DNA of 64,000 nucleotides from Parabacteroides sp. AM08-6. Its GTDB lineage: Bacteria > Bacteroidota > Bacteroidia > Bacteroidales > Tannerellaceae. Below the pieces are notes generated by a model. That model saw nothing but the letters and a program-made list of their open reading frames with translations. It searched no databases and had not been told where the DNA came from. The stretch is from the NCBI RefSeq assembly GCF_003473295.1, contig NZ_QRMP01000001.1, positions 124,001-188,000 on the forward strand, in the 5' to 3' direction. Positions 55,767-63,679 of the stretch are shown here, one piece after another (positions within the stretch are counted from its first letter, which is position 1; the number at the start of each line of letters is the position of its first letter). The translations under genes and the position numbers were made by a program.

Positions 55767-55786
55767 ATGTCTTTTATATTATTAGA

Positions 55787-56698
55787 ATGGAAACGGATAA
55801 AAGGAAAAAAGATATTGTGGCAGTGACGTTAGTCGGATCTTTTGCCAATTTTTTATTGTTGGTATTCAAGTTTCTGGCCGGTATTTTAGGACATAGTGCT
55901 GCTATGATTGCGGATGCCGTGCACTCTCTTTCCGATTTTGTCACGGATATGATTGTCTTGTTGTTTATCAATATCTCTTCCAAACCGAAAGATGAAAGTC
56001 ATGATTACGGGCATGGCAAATACGAAACTCTGGCCACTTCCATTATTGGGATAGCTTTACTTTGTGTCGGTATCGGGCTGTTCTGGGAAGGCATTCATAA
56101 GATAATCGATTTTTATTTTAAAGGCGAGCAACTGGAAGCTCCCGGAAACATTGCTCTTATTGCTGCAATCTTTTCAATTATTGTGAAGGAAATCCTGTAC
56201 CGGTATACGCTCTGTATCGGTAGGCGGAATAACAGTCAGGCTGTTATTGCAAATGCCTGGCACCACCGTTCCGATGCTTTTTCGTCGATAGGGACTACGA
56301 TAGGTATCGGAGGTGCTATTTTGTTGGGAGATAATTGGCGGGTTCTGGATCCGATAGCGGCGGTGATTGTCAGTCTTTTGATTGTTAAAGTGGCTTTCCA
56401 GCTTATACTTCCGGCTATCAATGATTTGCTGGAAAAGTCGTTGCCTAAAGAAGTGGAGGATGAGATTTTATCGCTTATATGCGAAACTCCCGAAGTAAAG
56501 AATCCGCATAATTTATATACACGCCGTATTGGTAACGATTTTGCCATAGAAGTGCATATCCGGGTCGACGGCCGGACAACAGTTGACCGGGCACATGAAT
56601 TGACACGTGAAATAGAGAATAAACTGCGTGCTAAATTCGGACAGGCTACTCATATATCATTGCATGTTGAACCGATAAAGAATAAAGATGATAAATAG
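55787..56698 (+). CDS. Cation diffusion facilitator (CDF) transporter
   Basis: A 303-residue membrane exporter of Zn2+, Fe2+ or other divalent metals, driven by protons. Six TM helices; the metal site is in HSAAMIADAVHSLSDFVTDM (TM2) and the paired TM5 site NAWHHRSDAFSSIGT. The DYGHGKYETLAT cytoplasmic loop is typical. The C-terminal domain (about 215-303) has FAIEVHIRVDGRTTVDRAHEL. Its end overlaps the guanine deaminase start by 11 bp, so the two are coupled even though their roles seem unrelated. Confidence 0.93.
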   Translation: METDKRKKDIVAVTLVGSFANFLLLVFKFLAGILGHSAAMIADAVHSLSDFVTDMIVLLFINISSKPKDESHDYGHGKYETLATSIIGIALLCVGIGLFWEGIHKIIDFYFKGEQLEAPGNIALIAAIFSIIVKEILYRYTLCIGRRNNSQAVIANAWHHRSDAFSSIGTTIGIGGAILLGDNWRVLDPIAAVIVSLLIVKVAFQLILPAINDLLEKSLPKEVEDEILSLICETPEVKNPHNLYTRRIGNDFAIEVHIRVDGRTTVDRAHELTREIENKLRAKFGQATHISLHVEPIKNKDDK

Positions 56699-58016
56699 AA
56701 AGGTGGAGTTGTTTCGCGGAGATATTTTTTATTTCACTTCTTCTCCGCTGGAAGATATACATGCTTATCGTTATATCCCGGATGGTGTATTGGCTGTGTC
56801 GGAAGGAAAAATATTGGCTACCGGTTCATTCGTGGAGATGAAGAAATGTTTTTCCGATGCCAGTGTGACCGATTTTTCCGGCAAATTGCTGATGCCGGGT
56901 TTTATAGACGCTCATATTCATTACCCGCAGTCTGAAATTATCGGGATGTATGGCCGGCAATTGCTGGATTGGCTTCATGAATATACGTTTCCGGCCGAGA
57001 CCATGTTCTCTTCTCCCGAACACGCCGATTATATTGCCGATTTTTTTGTAAACGAGTTATTCAGGAATGGAACGACTACCTGCATGGCTTACGCGACTGT
57101 TCATCCTGAATCCGTAAATGCCTTGTTCACAGCAGCCTCGCAGTATAATATGTGTATGCTTACGGGAAAAATGCTGATGGATAGGAATGCTCCGGAGCAA
57201 TTGACGGATACGGTGGAGCGGGGTGGAACTGAAAGTCGTACGCTTATCGAGGCTTGGCATAACAAAGGACGCAACCGGTATGTAATAACACCCCGTTTTG
57301 CAATTTCATGCACAGATAAACAATTGTCGGAAGCGGGACGTCTTCACCGGGACTATCCGGATACTTATATTCAGACACATCTTTCCGAAAATAAAAGTGA
57401 GATTGACCAAACACTTTCCTTATATCCCGATTGTAGCGATTATCTGGAAGTGTACGAACGTGCCGGTCTGGTAACGGAACGGACCGTTTTCGGGCATTGC
57501 ATTCACTTGTCGGAAGCTGAATCCCATAGGTTGGCTTCGGCAGGTGCGGCAATAGCGCATTGCCCGACATCCAATTTGTTTTTAGGAAGCGGGTTGTTCA
57601 ATATGCGGGAAGCCAATCGTTTGGGCCTGCAAACGACATTGGCGACCGACGTTGCAGGTGGAACCTCCTTTTCGATGTTACGAACAATGGGAGAGGCTTA
57701 TAAGGTTCAGCAATTGAATGCTTATCCGATGTCGCCATTCGAGTCTTTATATAAATGTACGTTGGGTTCGGCAAGAGTACTAAAGCTGGAAGATGAAATC
57801 GGTAGCTTTAAAGAAGGTTGTTATGCTGATTTTATAGTGGTGGAAGATGCCGTAACTCCTTCACAACAAATACGTAAAGATTGTTTGCAACGTACAGGCA
57901 AATGGGATTTGGAGAACCGGATTTTCGGTTTGCAAATACTGGGAGACGACCGGAATATAGCTGCCACCTATATTGAAGGCAAGGCTGTTAAATTTAAATT
58001 CATAACGAGGGAATAG
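56688..58016 (+). CDS. guaD: Guanine deaminase
   Basis: A 442-residue amidohydrolase that converts guanine to xanthine. Zinc ligands appear in MPGFIDAHIHYPQSEIIG, with further sites in YIQTHLSENKSEID, VFGHCIHLSEAE and the Asp of TTLATDVAGGTSFSM. The GRQLLDWLHEYTFPAE block is specific to the guanine-type branch of the superfamily. It overlaps the CDF gene by 11 bp. Last gene of the unit; a repeat array starts 6 bp after its stop. A zinc exporter upstream of a zinc enzyme may be coincidence. Confidence 0.93.
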   Translation: MINRKVELFRGDIFYFTSSPLEDIHAYRYIPDGVLAVSEGKILATGSFVEMKKCFSDASVTDFSGKLLMPGFIDAHIHYPQSEIIGMYGRQLLDWLHEYTFPAETMFSSPEHADYIADFFVNELFRNGTTTCMAYATVHPESVNALFTAASQYNMCMLTGKMLMDRNAPEQLTDTVERGGTESRTLIEAWHNKGRNRYVITPRFAISCTDKQLSEAGRLHRDYPDTYIQTHLSENKSEIDQTLSLYPDCSDYLEVYERAGLVTERTVFGHCIHLSEAESHRLASAGAAIAHCPTSNLFLGSGLFNMREANRLGLQTTLATDVAGGTSFSMLRTMGEAYKVQQLNAYPMSPFESLYKCTLGSARVLKLEDEIGSFKEGCYADFIVVEDAVTPSQQIRKDCLQRTGKWDLENRIFGLQILGDDRNIAATYIEGKAVKFKFITRE

Positions 58017-58022
58017 GATTTG

Positions 58023-58149
58023 GCTGCCATCCTTTTTGAAAATAGTTGCCATCTTATTTTGTTTTCGACGCCGTCAAAAACATTCGCGACGGCGTCGAAA
58101 ATATTCACGACGGCGTCAAAAACATTTATGACGGCGTCGAAAACAAAAT
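58023..58149. repeat. Composite 21-22 bp repeat array with long inverted repeat
   Basis: Two 22-bp units starting GNTGCCATC (58023, 58045) are followed by 21-bp units at 58067, 58088 and 58109 and a partial one at 58130, all with core GACGGCGTC or its complement GACGCCGTC and an A-rich half. The ends 58056-58075 and 58130-58149 form a perfect 20-bp inverted repeat, AT-rich outside and GC-rich inside. The array lies between convergent guaD and the DUF5103 gene and could terminate both transcripts. Confidence 0.88.
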
Positions 58150-58207
58150 AGTACGTAGTCAATTTCAAACTTCCTTGTGTGTGATTTTCAAACTTGCCGT
58201 ATTGTTT

Positions 58208-59482
58208 TTAGAATACCTGCATTGCGTTTTTAACAGTAGTCACGCCGATTAACCGGTCGTAACGGGTTCCCATCGGGCGATAGTATACATATATATTATA
58301 TTCATTTTGTGTTTGGTAGAAATTACCCTCTATCGGTCCGGTTTCCCCGACCGTCGAACCTGTAGGAACGAAAAGATATTGGTAATTGTAGCTTCCTTGT
58401 TTTAACAGCACTGCTTTTTCGTATTGATTTGTTTCAGGGTTGTATGCCATTTTACTATTATCGTCCAATACATTATTAAACAGTTCACCGTTCAGGTAGA
58501 CATTTCCTCCGGGCAATTCGTCGCAGGCAAGCGTAAAATGTACAATGTAATAATCAGCTTCCGTATCCGGGTCGTTACAATTACTGCAACGGATAAAGAA
58601 ACGTCCGTCCTGATCCTGGTCGTATTGATAATTCTGGTCGGCGCGCTTATAATCGGTCATCAACTCCACATTATAGAATGGGTTATGGAATGAAATGTTT
58701 TCAACATGCATCCCGTTGTATTTGTTGCTCAGGAACTCCATCCTGCGATATTCGTTTCCTGCGGGAAAAATCAAATTCCGGTTGTTTGTGTATGAAATTT
58801 GATTTTCCAGAATACTCATCGGTTGGAGTCCTGTGACGGCATTGTCGCGGCGATTATCCTGATAAACGAATATTTTGAGGTCTGTCTGCGGGTAAGTGAT
58901 TGGGAAATTGCGGGTGTTGATACTGAAACTGACTTGCTGGTGACTTTGGTTTGTATCGATATCCGTATTTCCGCTGACGGATGCAGAGATATTGACAAGT
59001 GGTTCTACAACGGAAAAACAAGCCGTGAAAATTATTTGGTCTGGATTGTCATCCTTATAGACCTGTACGGCATAATTCCCCGAAATCTTAAATTGAATAT
59101 CTTCATTGGGAAGCAACAAACTGTAGTTTGAATATTGGGTGGTCGTTCCGAGGGAATTGGCAAAATCGTCGATAGTCATTCCCTGGAAACCGTTAATATA
59201 CTCGATAGGAGCAAGTTGAGACTGTGTCCAGTCGCTGTTACAGTGTATGATATTATAGGCATACCGGGTGTATCCGCTACCTAAACCGTCGAAGTTTATT
59301 TCAATCCTGTCATCACCGCCCAGTGCGATGTAAGGTTCGGATATCATTTCACCGGCCACTTTCACCTGAAGGGTTTTAATTTGTTTGCTATTGACATTGG
59401 TAAAATACTTCACCTGTGCGTTCATCCCGATAGAAAGGACAAAAAGCAGCAAAAACAGTAAGTAATACATTCTCTTTTTCAT
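58208..59482 (-). CDS. DUF5103 protein, type IX secretion plug-like
   Basis: A 424-residue secreted beta-rich protein with signal MKKRMYYLLFLLLFVLSIGM. The DUF5103 region spans most of the protein: YTRYAYNIIHCNSDWTQSQL, NFPITYPQTDLKIFVYQDNR, and a C-terminal NEYNIYVYYRPMGTRYDRLIG. Family members include the Plug protein that closes the SprA channel of the type IX secretion system in Flavobacterium. No other T9SS gene is in view, so that role is only an analogy. Monocistronic, divergent from the nqr operon, with a TAATTTTG box 19 bp upstream. Confidence 0.85.
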   Translation of the reverse strand: MKKRMYYLLFLLLFVLSIGMNAQVKYFTNVNSKQIKTLQVKVAGEMISEPYIALGGDDRIEINFDGLGSGYTRYAYNIIHCNSDWTQSQLAPIEYINGFQGMTIDDFANSLGTTTQYSNYSLLLPNEDIQFKISGNYAVQVYKDDNPDQIIFTACFSVVEPLVNISASVSGNTDIDTNQSHQQVSFSINTRNFPITYPQTDLKIFVYQDNRRDNAVTGLQPMSILENQISYTNNRNLIFPAGNEYRRMEFLSNKYNGMHVENISFHNPFYNVELMTDYKRADQNYQYDQDQDGRFFIRCSNCNDPDTEADYYIVHFTLACDELPGGNVYLNGELFNNVLDDNSKMAYNPETNQYEKAVLLKQGSYNYQYLFVPTGSTVGETGPIEGNFYQTQNEYNIYVYYRPMGTRYDRLIGVTTVKNAMQVF

Positions 59483-59501
59483 ATTTATTTCTTTGTCGAT
59501 G

Positions 59502-59509
59502 CAAAATTA
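59502..59509 (-). promoter_or_regulatory. -7 box of the DUF5103 gene
   Basis: Minus strand TAATTTTG, 19 bp upstream of the ATG at 59482. Confidence 0.55.
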
Positions 59510-59565
59510 TGGAATTATTTCTCTAATTATTTACTCATCCCTGCTTTAAAGCATAAAAAAATGCT

Positions 59566-59573
59566 TACTTTTG
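59566..59573 (+). promoter_or_regulatory. -7 box of the nqr operon
   Basis: TACTTTTG, 35 bp upstream of ATG 59609. An upstream in-frame ATG at 59561 falls in front of the box and is discarded. Confidence 0.6.
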
Positions 59574-59608
59574 CGGGAAAATTACATATAAACAATTTTA
59601 GTTGTATC

Positions 59609-60958
59609 ATGGCAAATGTGATTAAGATTAAAAAGGGTTTAGACATTAATCTGAAGGGCAAAGCTTCGGACGTACTGTTAAACGGGGGGAAAAGCGACAG
59701 TTACGCTATCGTTCCCGATTATTATAACGGTATTGTACCTAAAGTTGTTGTCAAAGTAGGAGAAAAAGTCAAAGCCGGTTCTACATTGATGATTGATAAG
59801 AACCGCCCGGAAATCAAGTTTGTTTCGCCTGTAAGTGGTGAAGTAACTGCCGTAAACCGAGGAGAGAAGCGTAAAGTGCTTAGCATTGTTGTGAAGCCGG
59901 ATGCGCAAATCGAATACGAAGATTTCGGTAAGAAGAATGTGTCGTCTCTGAAAGGAGAGGAGATAAAAGACGCTATCCTGAATGCAGGTTTATGGCCTTT
60001 TATCAAACAACGTCCGTATGACATCGTGGCTACGCCAACCGATTCACCGCGTGATATATTTGTTTCCGCATTCTATTCGGCACCGCTTGCACCGGATTTC
60101 GATTTTATCCTGAAAGGTCAGGAGGCTGATTTTCAGACAGGATTGGACGCACTCGCAAAGCTTACAGCCGGTAAGGTTTATGTAGGTGTGCGTAAAGGTT
60201 CTTCTGTAAATGTGAAAGGAGTTGAAACTGTGGAAGTGGAAGGCCCGCATCCGGCAGGAAATGTCGGAGTACAGATTAATCGCATTAAGCCTGTAAATAA
60301 AGGAGAAGTTGTTTGGGTAGTAAATCCCGCAGATGTGATTATTATCGGACGTTTGTTCAATAAAGGAATAGCTGATTTCAGCCGCCTGGTTGTGCTGACC
60401 GGTTCCGAAACAACGGAGAGAGGATATATCAAGGCTATTTCCGGTTGTACAATCAACAGTCTGGTTGCCGGAAAAATTCTGGAAGGTAAAGAAGATATCC
60501 GCATCATCAGCGGTAATGTGTTGACCGGTACGAAAGTAAAGAAAGACGATTATCTGGGTGCTTATGATAACCAGATAACAGTGATACCGGAAGGTGACGA
60601 AACGTACGATTTTTTCGGTTGGGCGACTCCCGGATTCGGAAAATACAGCGTAAGTCATTCATTCCCGACTTGGTTGATGGGGAAGAATAAAGAATATACA
60701 ATCGATGCCCGTATCAAAGGTGGTAAACGTGCCATGATTATGTCCAACGAATATGAGAGTGTGTTCCCGATGGATATTATGCCGGAGTATTTGTTGAAAG
60801 CTATAATAGCATTCGATATCGATAAGATGGAAAATCTGGGTATTTACGAAGTGGCACCTGAAGATTTTGCTCTTTGCGAATTTGTCGACACATCCAAAAT
60901 AGAAGTTCAGAAGATTGTTCGTAACGGACTGGATTTGTTATACAAGGAAATGAATTAA
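59609..60958 (+). CDS. nqrA: Na+-translocating NADH-quinone reductase subunit A
   Basis: A 449-residue cytoplasmic-side subunit of Na+-NQR, which couples NADH oxidation by quinone to Na+ export. Start MANVIKIKKGLDINLKGKAS; then YNGIVPKVVVKVGEKVKAGS, FVSPVSGEVTAVNRGEKRKV, and the GPHPAGNVGVQINRIKPVNKG block that marks NqrA. Length matches the family. First of nqrABCDE(F). Confidence 0.97.
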   Translation: MANVIKIKKGLDINLKGKASDVLLNGGKSDSYAIVPDYYNGIVPKVVVKVGEKVKAGSTLMIDKNRPEIKFVSPVSGEVTAVNRGEKRKVLSIVVKPDAQIEYEDFGKKNVSSLKGEEIKDAILNAGLWPFIKQRPYDIVATPTDSPRDIFVSAFYSAPLAPDFDFILKGQEADFQTGLDALAKLTAGKVYVGVRKGSSVNVKGVETVEVEGPHPAGNVGVQINRIKPVNKGEVVWVVNPADVIIIGRLFNKGIADFSRLVVLTGSETTERGYIKAISGCTINSLVAGKILEGKEDIRIISGNVLTGTKVKKDDYLGAYDNQITVIPEGDETYDFFGWATPGFGKYSVSHSFPTWLMGKNKEYTIDARIKGGKRAMIMSNEYESVFPMDIMPEYLLKAIIAFDIDKMENLGIYEVAPEDFALCEFVDTSKIEVQKIVRNGLDLLYKEMN

Positions 60959-60981
60959 TAACATTAAAAACTTAGAATACA

Positions 60982-62184
60982 TTGAAAGCGTTAAGGAATT
61001 ACCTCGACAAGATTAAGCCTAACTTTGAGGAGGGCGGAAAGCTGGCGATGTTCCGTTCTGTTTTTGAGGGTTTCGAAACATTCTTATTTGTTCCGAACAC
61101 AACTTCAAAATCAGGCGTGCATATTCATGATTGCATTGATTCAAAGCGTACGATGACGGTGGTCATTCTTGCTTTGTTGCCTGCTTTGCTTTTTGGTATG
61201 TATAATGTCGGTTATCAGCACAACCTGGCGGTAGGAACTGATCCGGGATTTTGCATGACTTTTATTTTTGGTTTTCTGGCTGTATTGCCTAAAATCATTG
61301 TTTCGTATGTGGTGGGTCTGGGTATCGAGTTTATGGTTGCCCAGTGGAAGAAGGAAGAAATTCAGGAAGGTTTTCTGGTTTCCGGTATTCTGATACCGAT
61401 GATTGTACCTGTGGATACTCCACTGTGGATGATTGCCGTGGCTACCGCATTCGCTGTTATTTTTGCGAAAGAAGTATTTGGTGGTACAGGTTATAATATA
61501 TTTAATGTAGCATTGGTGACTCGTGCATTTTTGTTCTTTGCCTATCCGGCTGCGATGTCCGGCGACCAAGTTTTCGTTCGGACAGCTGATACGTTCGGTA
61601 TCGGTGGCGGACAGGTAGTTGACGGTTTCTCCGGAGCTACTCCGCTGGGACAGATTGCGATTGCAGGAAAAGAATTGATTGATTCTTTTCAGGCAGTGGA
61701 TGTCTTGGGTAAACCGATTTCCACATGGGATATGTTTGTGGGTCTGATACCGGGTTCTATCGGTGAAACGTCTGTTCTGGCTATCCTGATTGGTGCGGTT
61801 ATCTTGCTTTTCACACGTATTGCAAGTTGGAAGACGATGTTTTCCGTTTTTGTGGGTGGTGCAGTAATGTCGCTTATTTTTAATCTGATTGGTACTACTG
61901 TTTCTATGTGTGTTTCTCCGTTGGATCAGTTGTTCCTGGGTGGTTTCGCATTCGGAGCTGTGTTTATGGCTACCGACCCTGTTACTTCTGCCCGTACGGA
62001 AACAGGTAAATATATTTATGGTTTCTTGGTAGGTGCCATGGCTATTATCATTCGTGCATTGAACCCCGGTTATCCCGAAGGCATGATGCTCGCTATCCTG
62101 CTGATGAATGTATTTGCTCCGCTGATTGACTATTATGTAGTGGAAGCTAACATCAACCGCAGATTGAAACGTGTAATCAAATAA
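60982..62184 (+). CDS. nqrB: Na+-translocating NADH-quinone reductase subunit B
   Basis: A 400-residue membrane subunit with about ten TM helices that carries covalent FMN and riboflavin. The covalent FMN site is T220 in VDGFSGATPLGQ. It begins MKALRNYLDKIKPNFEEGG from a TTG codon; the conserved N-terminus leaves no better ATG (the next Met is residue 23, inside conserved sequence). It follows nqrA by 23 bp. Gly-rich NALVT-like and FMATDPVTSARTETGKYIYG blocks confirm the family. Confidence 0.96.
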   Translation: MKALRNYLDKIKPNFEEGGKLAMFRSVFEGFETFLFVPNTTSKSGVHIHDCIDSKRTMTVVILALLPALLFGMYNVGYQHNLAVGTDPGFCMTFIFGFLAVLPKIIVSYVVGLGIEFMVAQWKKEEIQEGFLVSGILIPMIVPVDTPLWMIAVATAFAVIFAKEVFGGTGYNIFNVALVTRAFLFFAYPAAMSGDQVFVRTADTFGIGGGQVVDGFSGATPLGQIAIAGKELIDSFQAVDVLGKPISTWDMFVGLIPGSIGETSVLAILIGAVILLFTRIASWKTMFSVFVGGAVMSLIFNLIGTTVSMCVSPLDQLFLGGFAFGAVFMATDPVTSARTETGKYIYGFLVGAMAIIIRALNPGYPEGMMLAILLMNVFAPLIDYYVVEANINRRLKRVIK

Positions 62185-62197
62185 AGTAAGAAGGAGT

Positions 62198-63016
62198 ATG
62201 GCAAAATATAAATGTAAAGTATGTGGATATATCCACGAAGGAAATAAGGCTCCGGATGTTTGTCCTATATGCGCGGCTCCCGCTTCGGATTTTGAAGAAG
62301 TAAAAGAGGAGACTGCCGACGGCAAGAAAAAAGGATTGGATAGGGATAGCAATGTCTATACTGTCGTTTACGCTTCTGTAATGGTTGTACTTGTTGCCGT
62401 TGTGTTGGCATTTACCTCACAATCGCTGAGAACTTTCCAGCAGAAGAATGAGGAAAACGACAAGAGACAACAGATTTTGCGGTCAATTAATGTCAATGTT
62501 TCCGCCAATGAGGCTGAAGCTAAGTATAATGAATTGATTAAAGAAGCATTTCTGGTTAATCAAAACGGAGAAAAAGTAGAAGGCGATGCTTTTGCCGCCG
62601 ATGTGGTAAAAGCTGCTTCTGAACATGAATATCCGGTTTTTGTTGCAAATATCGACGGTCAGAAAAAATATATCATGGCTTTGCACGGTGCCGGCCTATG
62701 GGGACCGTTGTGGGGATATATTTCGGTTGATAGTGATAAAAATACAGTTTATGGTGCAGATTTCAGTCATCAGGGTGAAACTCCGGGACTGGGTGCGGAA
62801 ATTGCAAAACCTGCTTTCAGTGGCGAATTTAAAGGTAAGAAGCTGTTTATGGATGGTACATTCAAATCTATAGCAGTGGTAAAACCTGGTAAAAGCGTTG
62901 CGGGTCAGGATTATGTTGACGGCATTTCCGGTGGTACAATCACAAGTAAGGGTGTCGATGCGATGCTGTTCGACAGTTTGAGTGGTTATGTTAAATTTTT
63001 AACCTCACAAAATTAA
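62198..63016 (+). CDS. nqrC: NqrC with an N-terminal rubredoxin-like domain
   Basis: A 272-residue protein. Residues 1-35 form a short rubredoxin-like domain: KCKVCGYIHEG with C6/C9 and CPICAAP with C22/C25, the CxxC-x12-CxxC spacing of rubrerythrin tails. A charged linker (36-50) leads to one TM helix (about 53-75) and the periplasmic FMN domain (90-272). The FMN-bearing Thr is T247 in GISGGTITSKG, where most NqrC have SGAT. By topology the rubredoxin part would be cytoplasmic. The frame is continuous with no internal start better placed. Position between nqrB and nqrD is the usual one. Confidence 0.95.
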   Translation: MAKYKCKVCGYIHEGNKAPDVCPICAAPASDFEEVKEETADGKKKGLDRDSNVYTVVYASVMVVLVAVVLAFTSQSLRTFQQKNEENDKRQQILRSINVNVSANEAEAKYNELIKEAFLVNQNGEKVEGDAFAADVVKAASEHEYPVFVANIDGQKKYIMALHGAGLWGPLWGYISVDSDKNTVYGADFSHQGETPGLGAEIAKPAFSGEFKGKKLFMDGTFKSIAVVKPGKSVAGQDYVDGISGGTITSKGVDAMLFDSLSGYVKFLTSQN

Positions 63017-63023
63017 GTAGAAA

Positions 63024-63653
63024 ATGGGATTATTATCGAATAAGAATAAAGAAGTTCTGTTAGGCCCGCTTAGTGCAAACAACCCTGTTGTCGTTCAGAT
63101 GCTGGGTATCTGCTCTGCGTTGGCTGTAACATCGAAACTGGAGCCGGCTATCGTAATGGGTATTTCGGTGACGGCTGTTGTGGCTTTTGCCAATGTGATT
63201 ATTTCATTAATCCGTAACACAATTCCTAACCGTATCCGTATTATCGTACAGTTGGTGGTTGTTGCTGCGTTGGTAACGATTGTTAGTGAAGTGCTGAAGG
63301 CTTTTGCTTATGATGTAAACAAACAACTTTCTGTGTTTGTGGGGCTGATTATTACCAACTGTATCCTGATGGGACGTTTGGAAGCGTTTGCTTTAGGTAA
63401 CGGACCGTGGGAATCATTTCTTGATGGAATTGGCAACGGTCTGGGATATGCATTGATTCTGATAATTGTCGGTTTCTTCCGCGAATTGCTGGGTTCCGGT
63501 ACATTACTGGGCTTTCAGGTTATTCCGCAGGCACTCTATGACTTCGGTTATGTAAACAACGGCTTAATGATTTTGCCTCCGATGGCATTGATTGTTATTG
63601 CTGTTATTATATGGGTTCATCGCGCAAGAAACAAAGAACTTCAGGAAAATTAA
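63024..63653 (+). CDS. nqrD: Na+-translocating NADH-quinone reductase subunit D
   Basis: A 209-residue membrane subunit with six TM helices that, with NqrE, forms the central core and holds an iron centre between the two. Marks: GPLSANNPVVVQMLGICSAL, IITNCILMGRLEAFALGNGP and GYALILIIVGFFRELLGSGT. It starts 7 bp after nqrC. Confidence 0.97.
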   Translation: MGLLSNKNKEVLLGPLSANNPVVVQMLGICSALAVTSKLEPAIVMGISVTAVVAFANVIISLIRNTIPNRIRIIVQLVVVAALVTIVSEVLKAFAYDVNKQLSVFVGLIITNCILMGRLEAFALGNGPWESFLDGIGNGLGYALILIIVGFFRELLGSGTLLGFQVIPQALYDFGYVNNGLMILPPMALIVIAVIIWVHRARNKELQEN

Positions 63654-63679
63654 TGCTAAACGATTAAATTAATAATAGA

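Noticed and set aside
55706..55786. N-terminal extension of the CDF transporter
   Set aside because: A good promoter (55736-55766) lies inside the extension; the ATG at 55787 gives a normal CDF N-terminus.
61141..62352. 403-codon open frame on the minus strand across nqrB
   Set aside because: It lies antisense to the certain nqrB gene, has a low-complexity His/Arg/Gln/Asn-rich translation and no recognisable domain; it is a codon-bias shadow.
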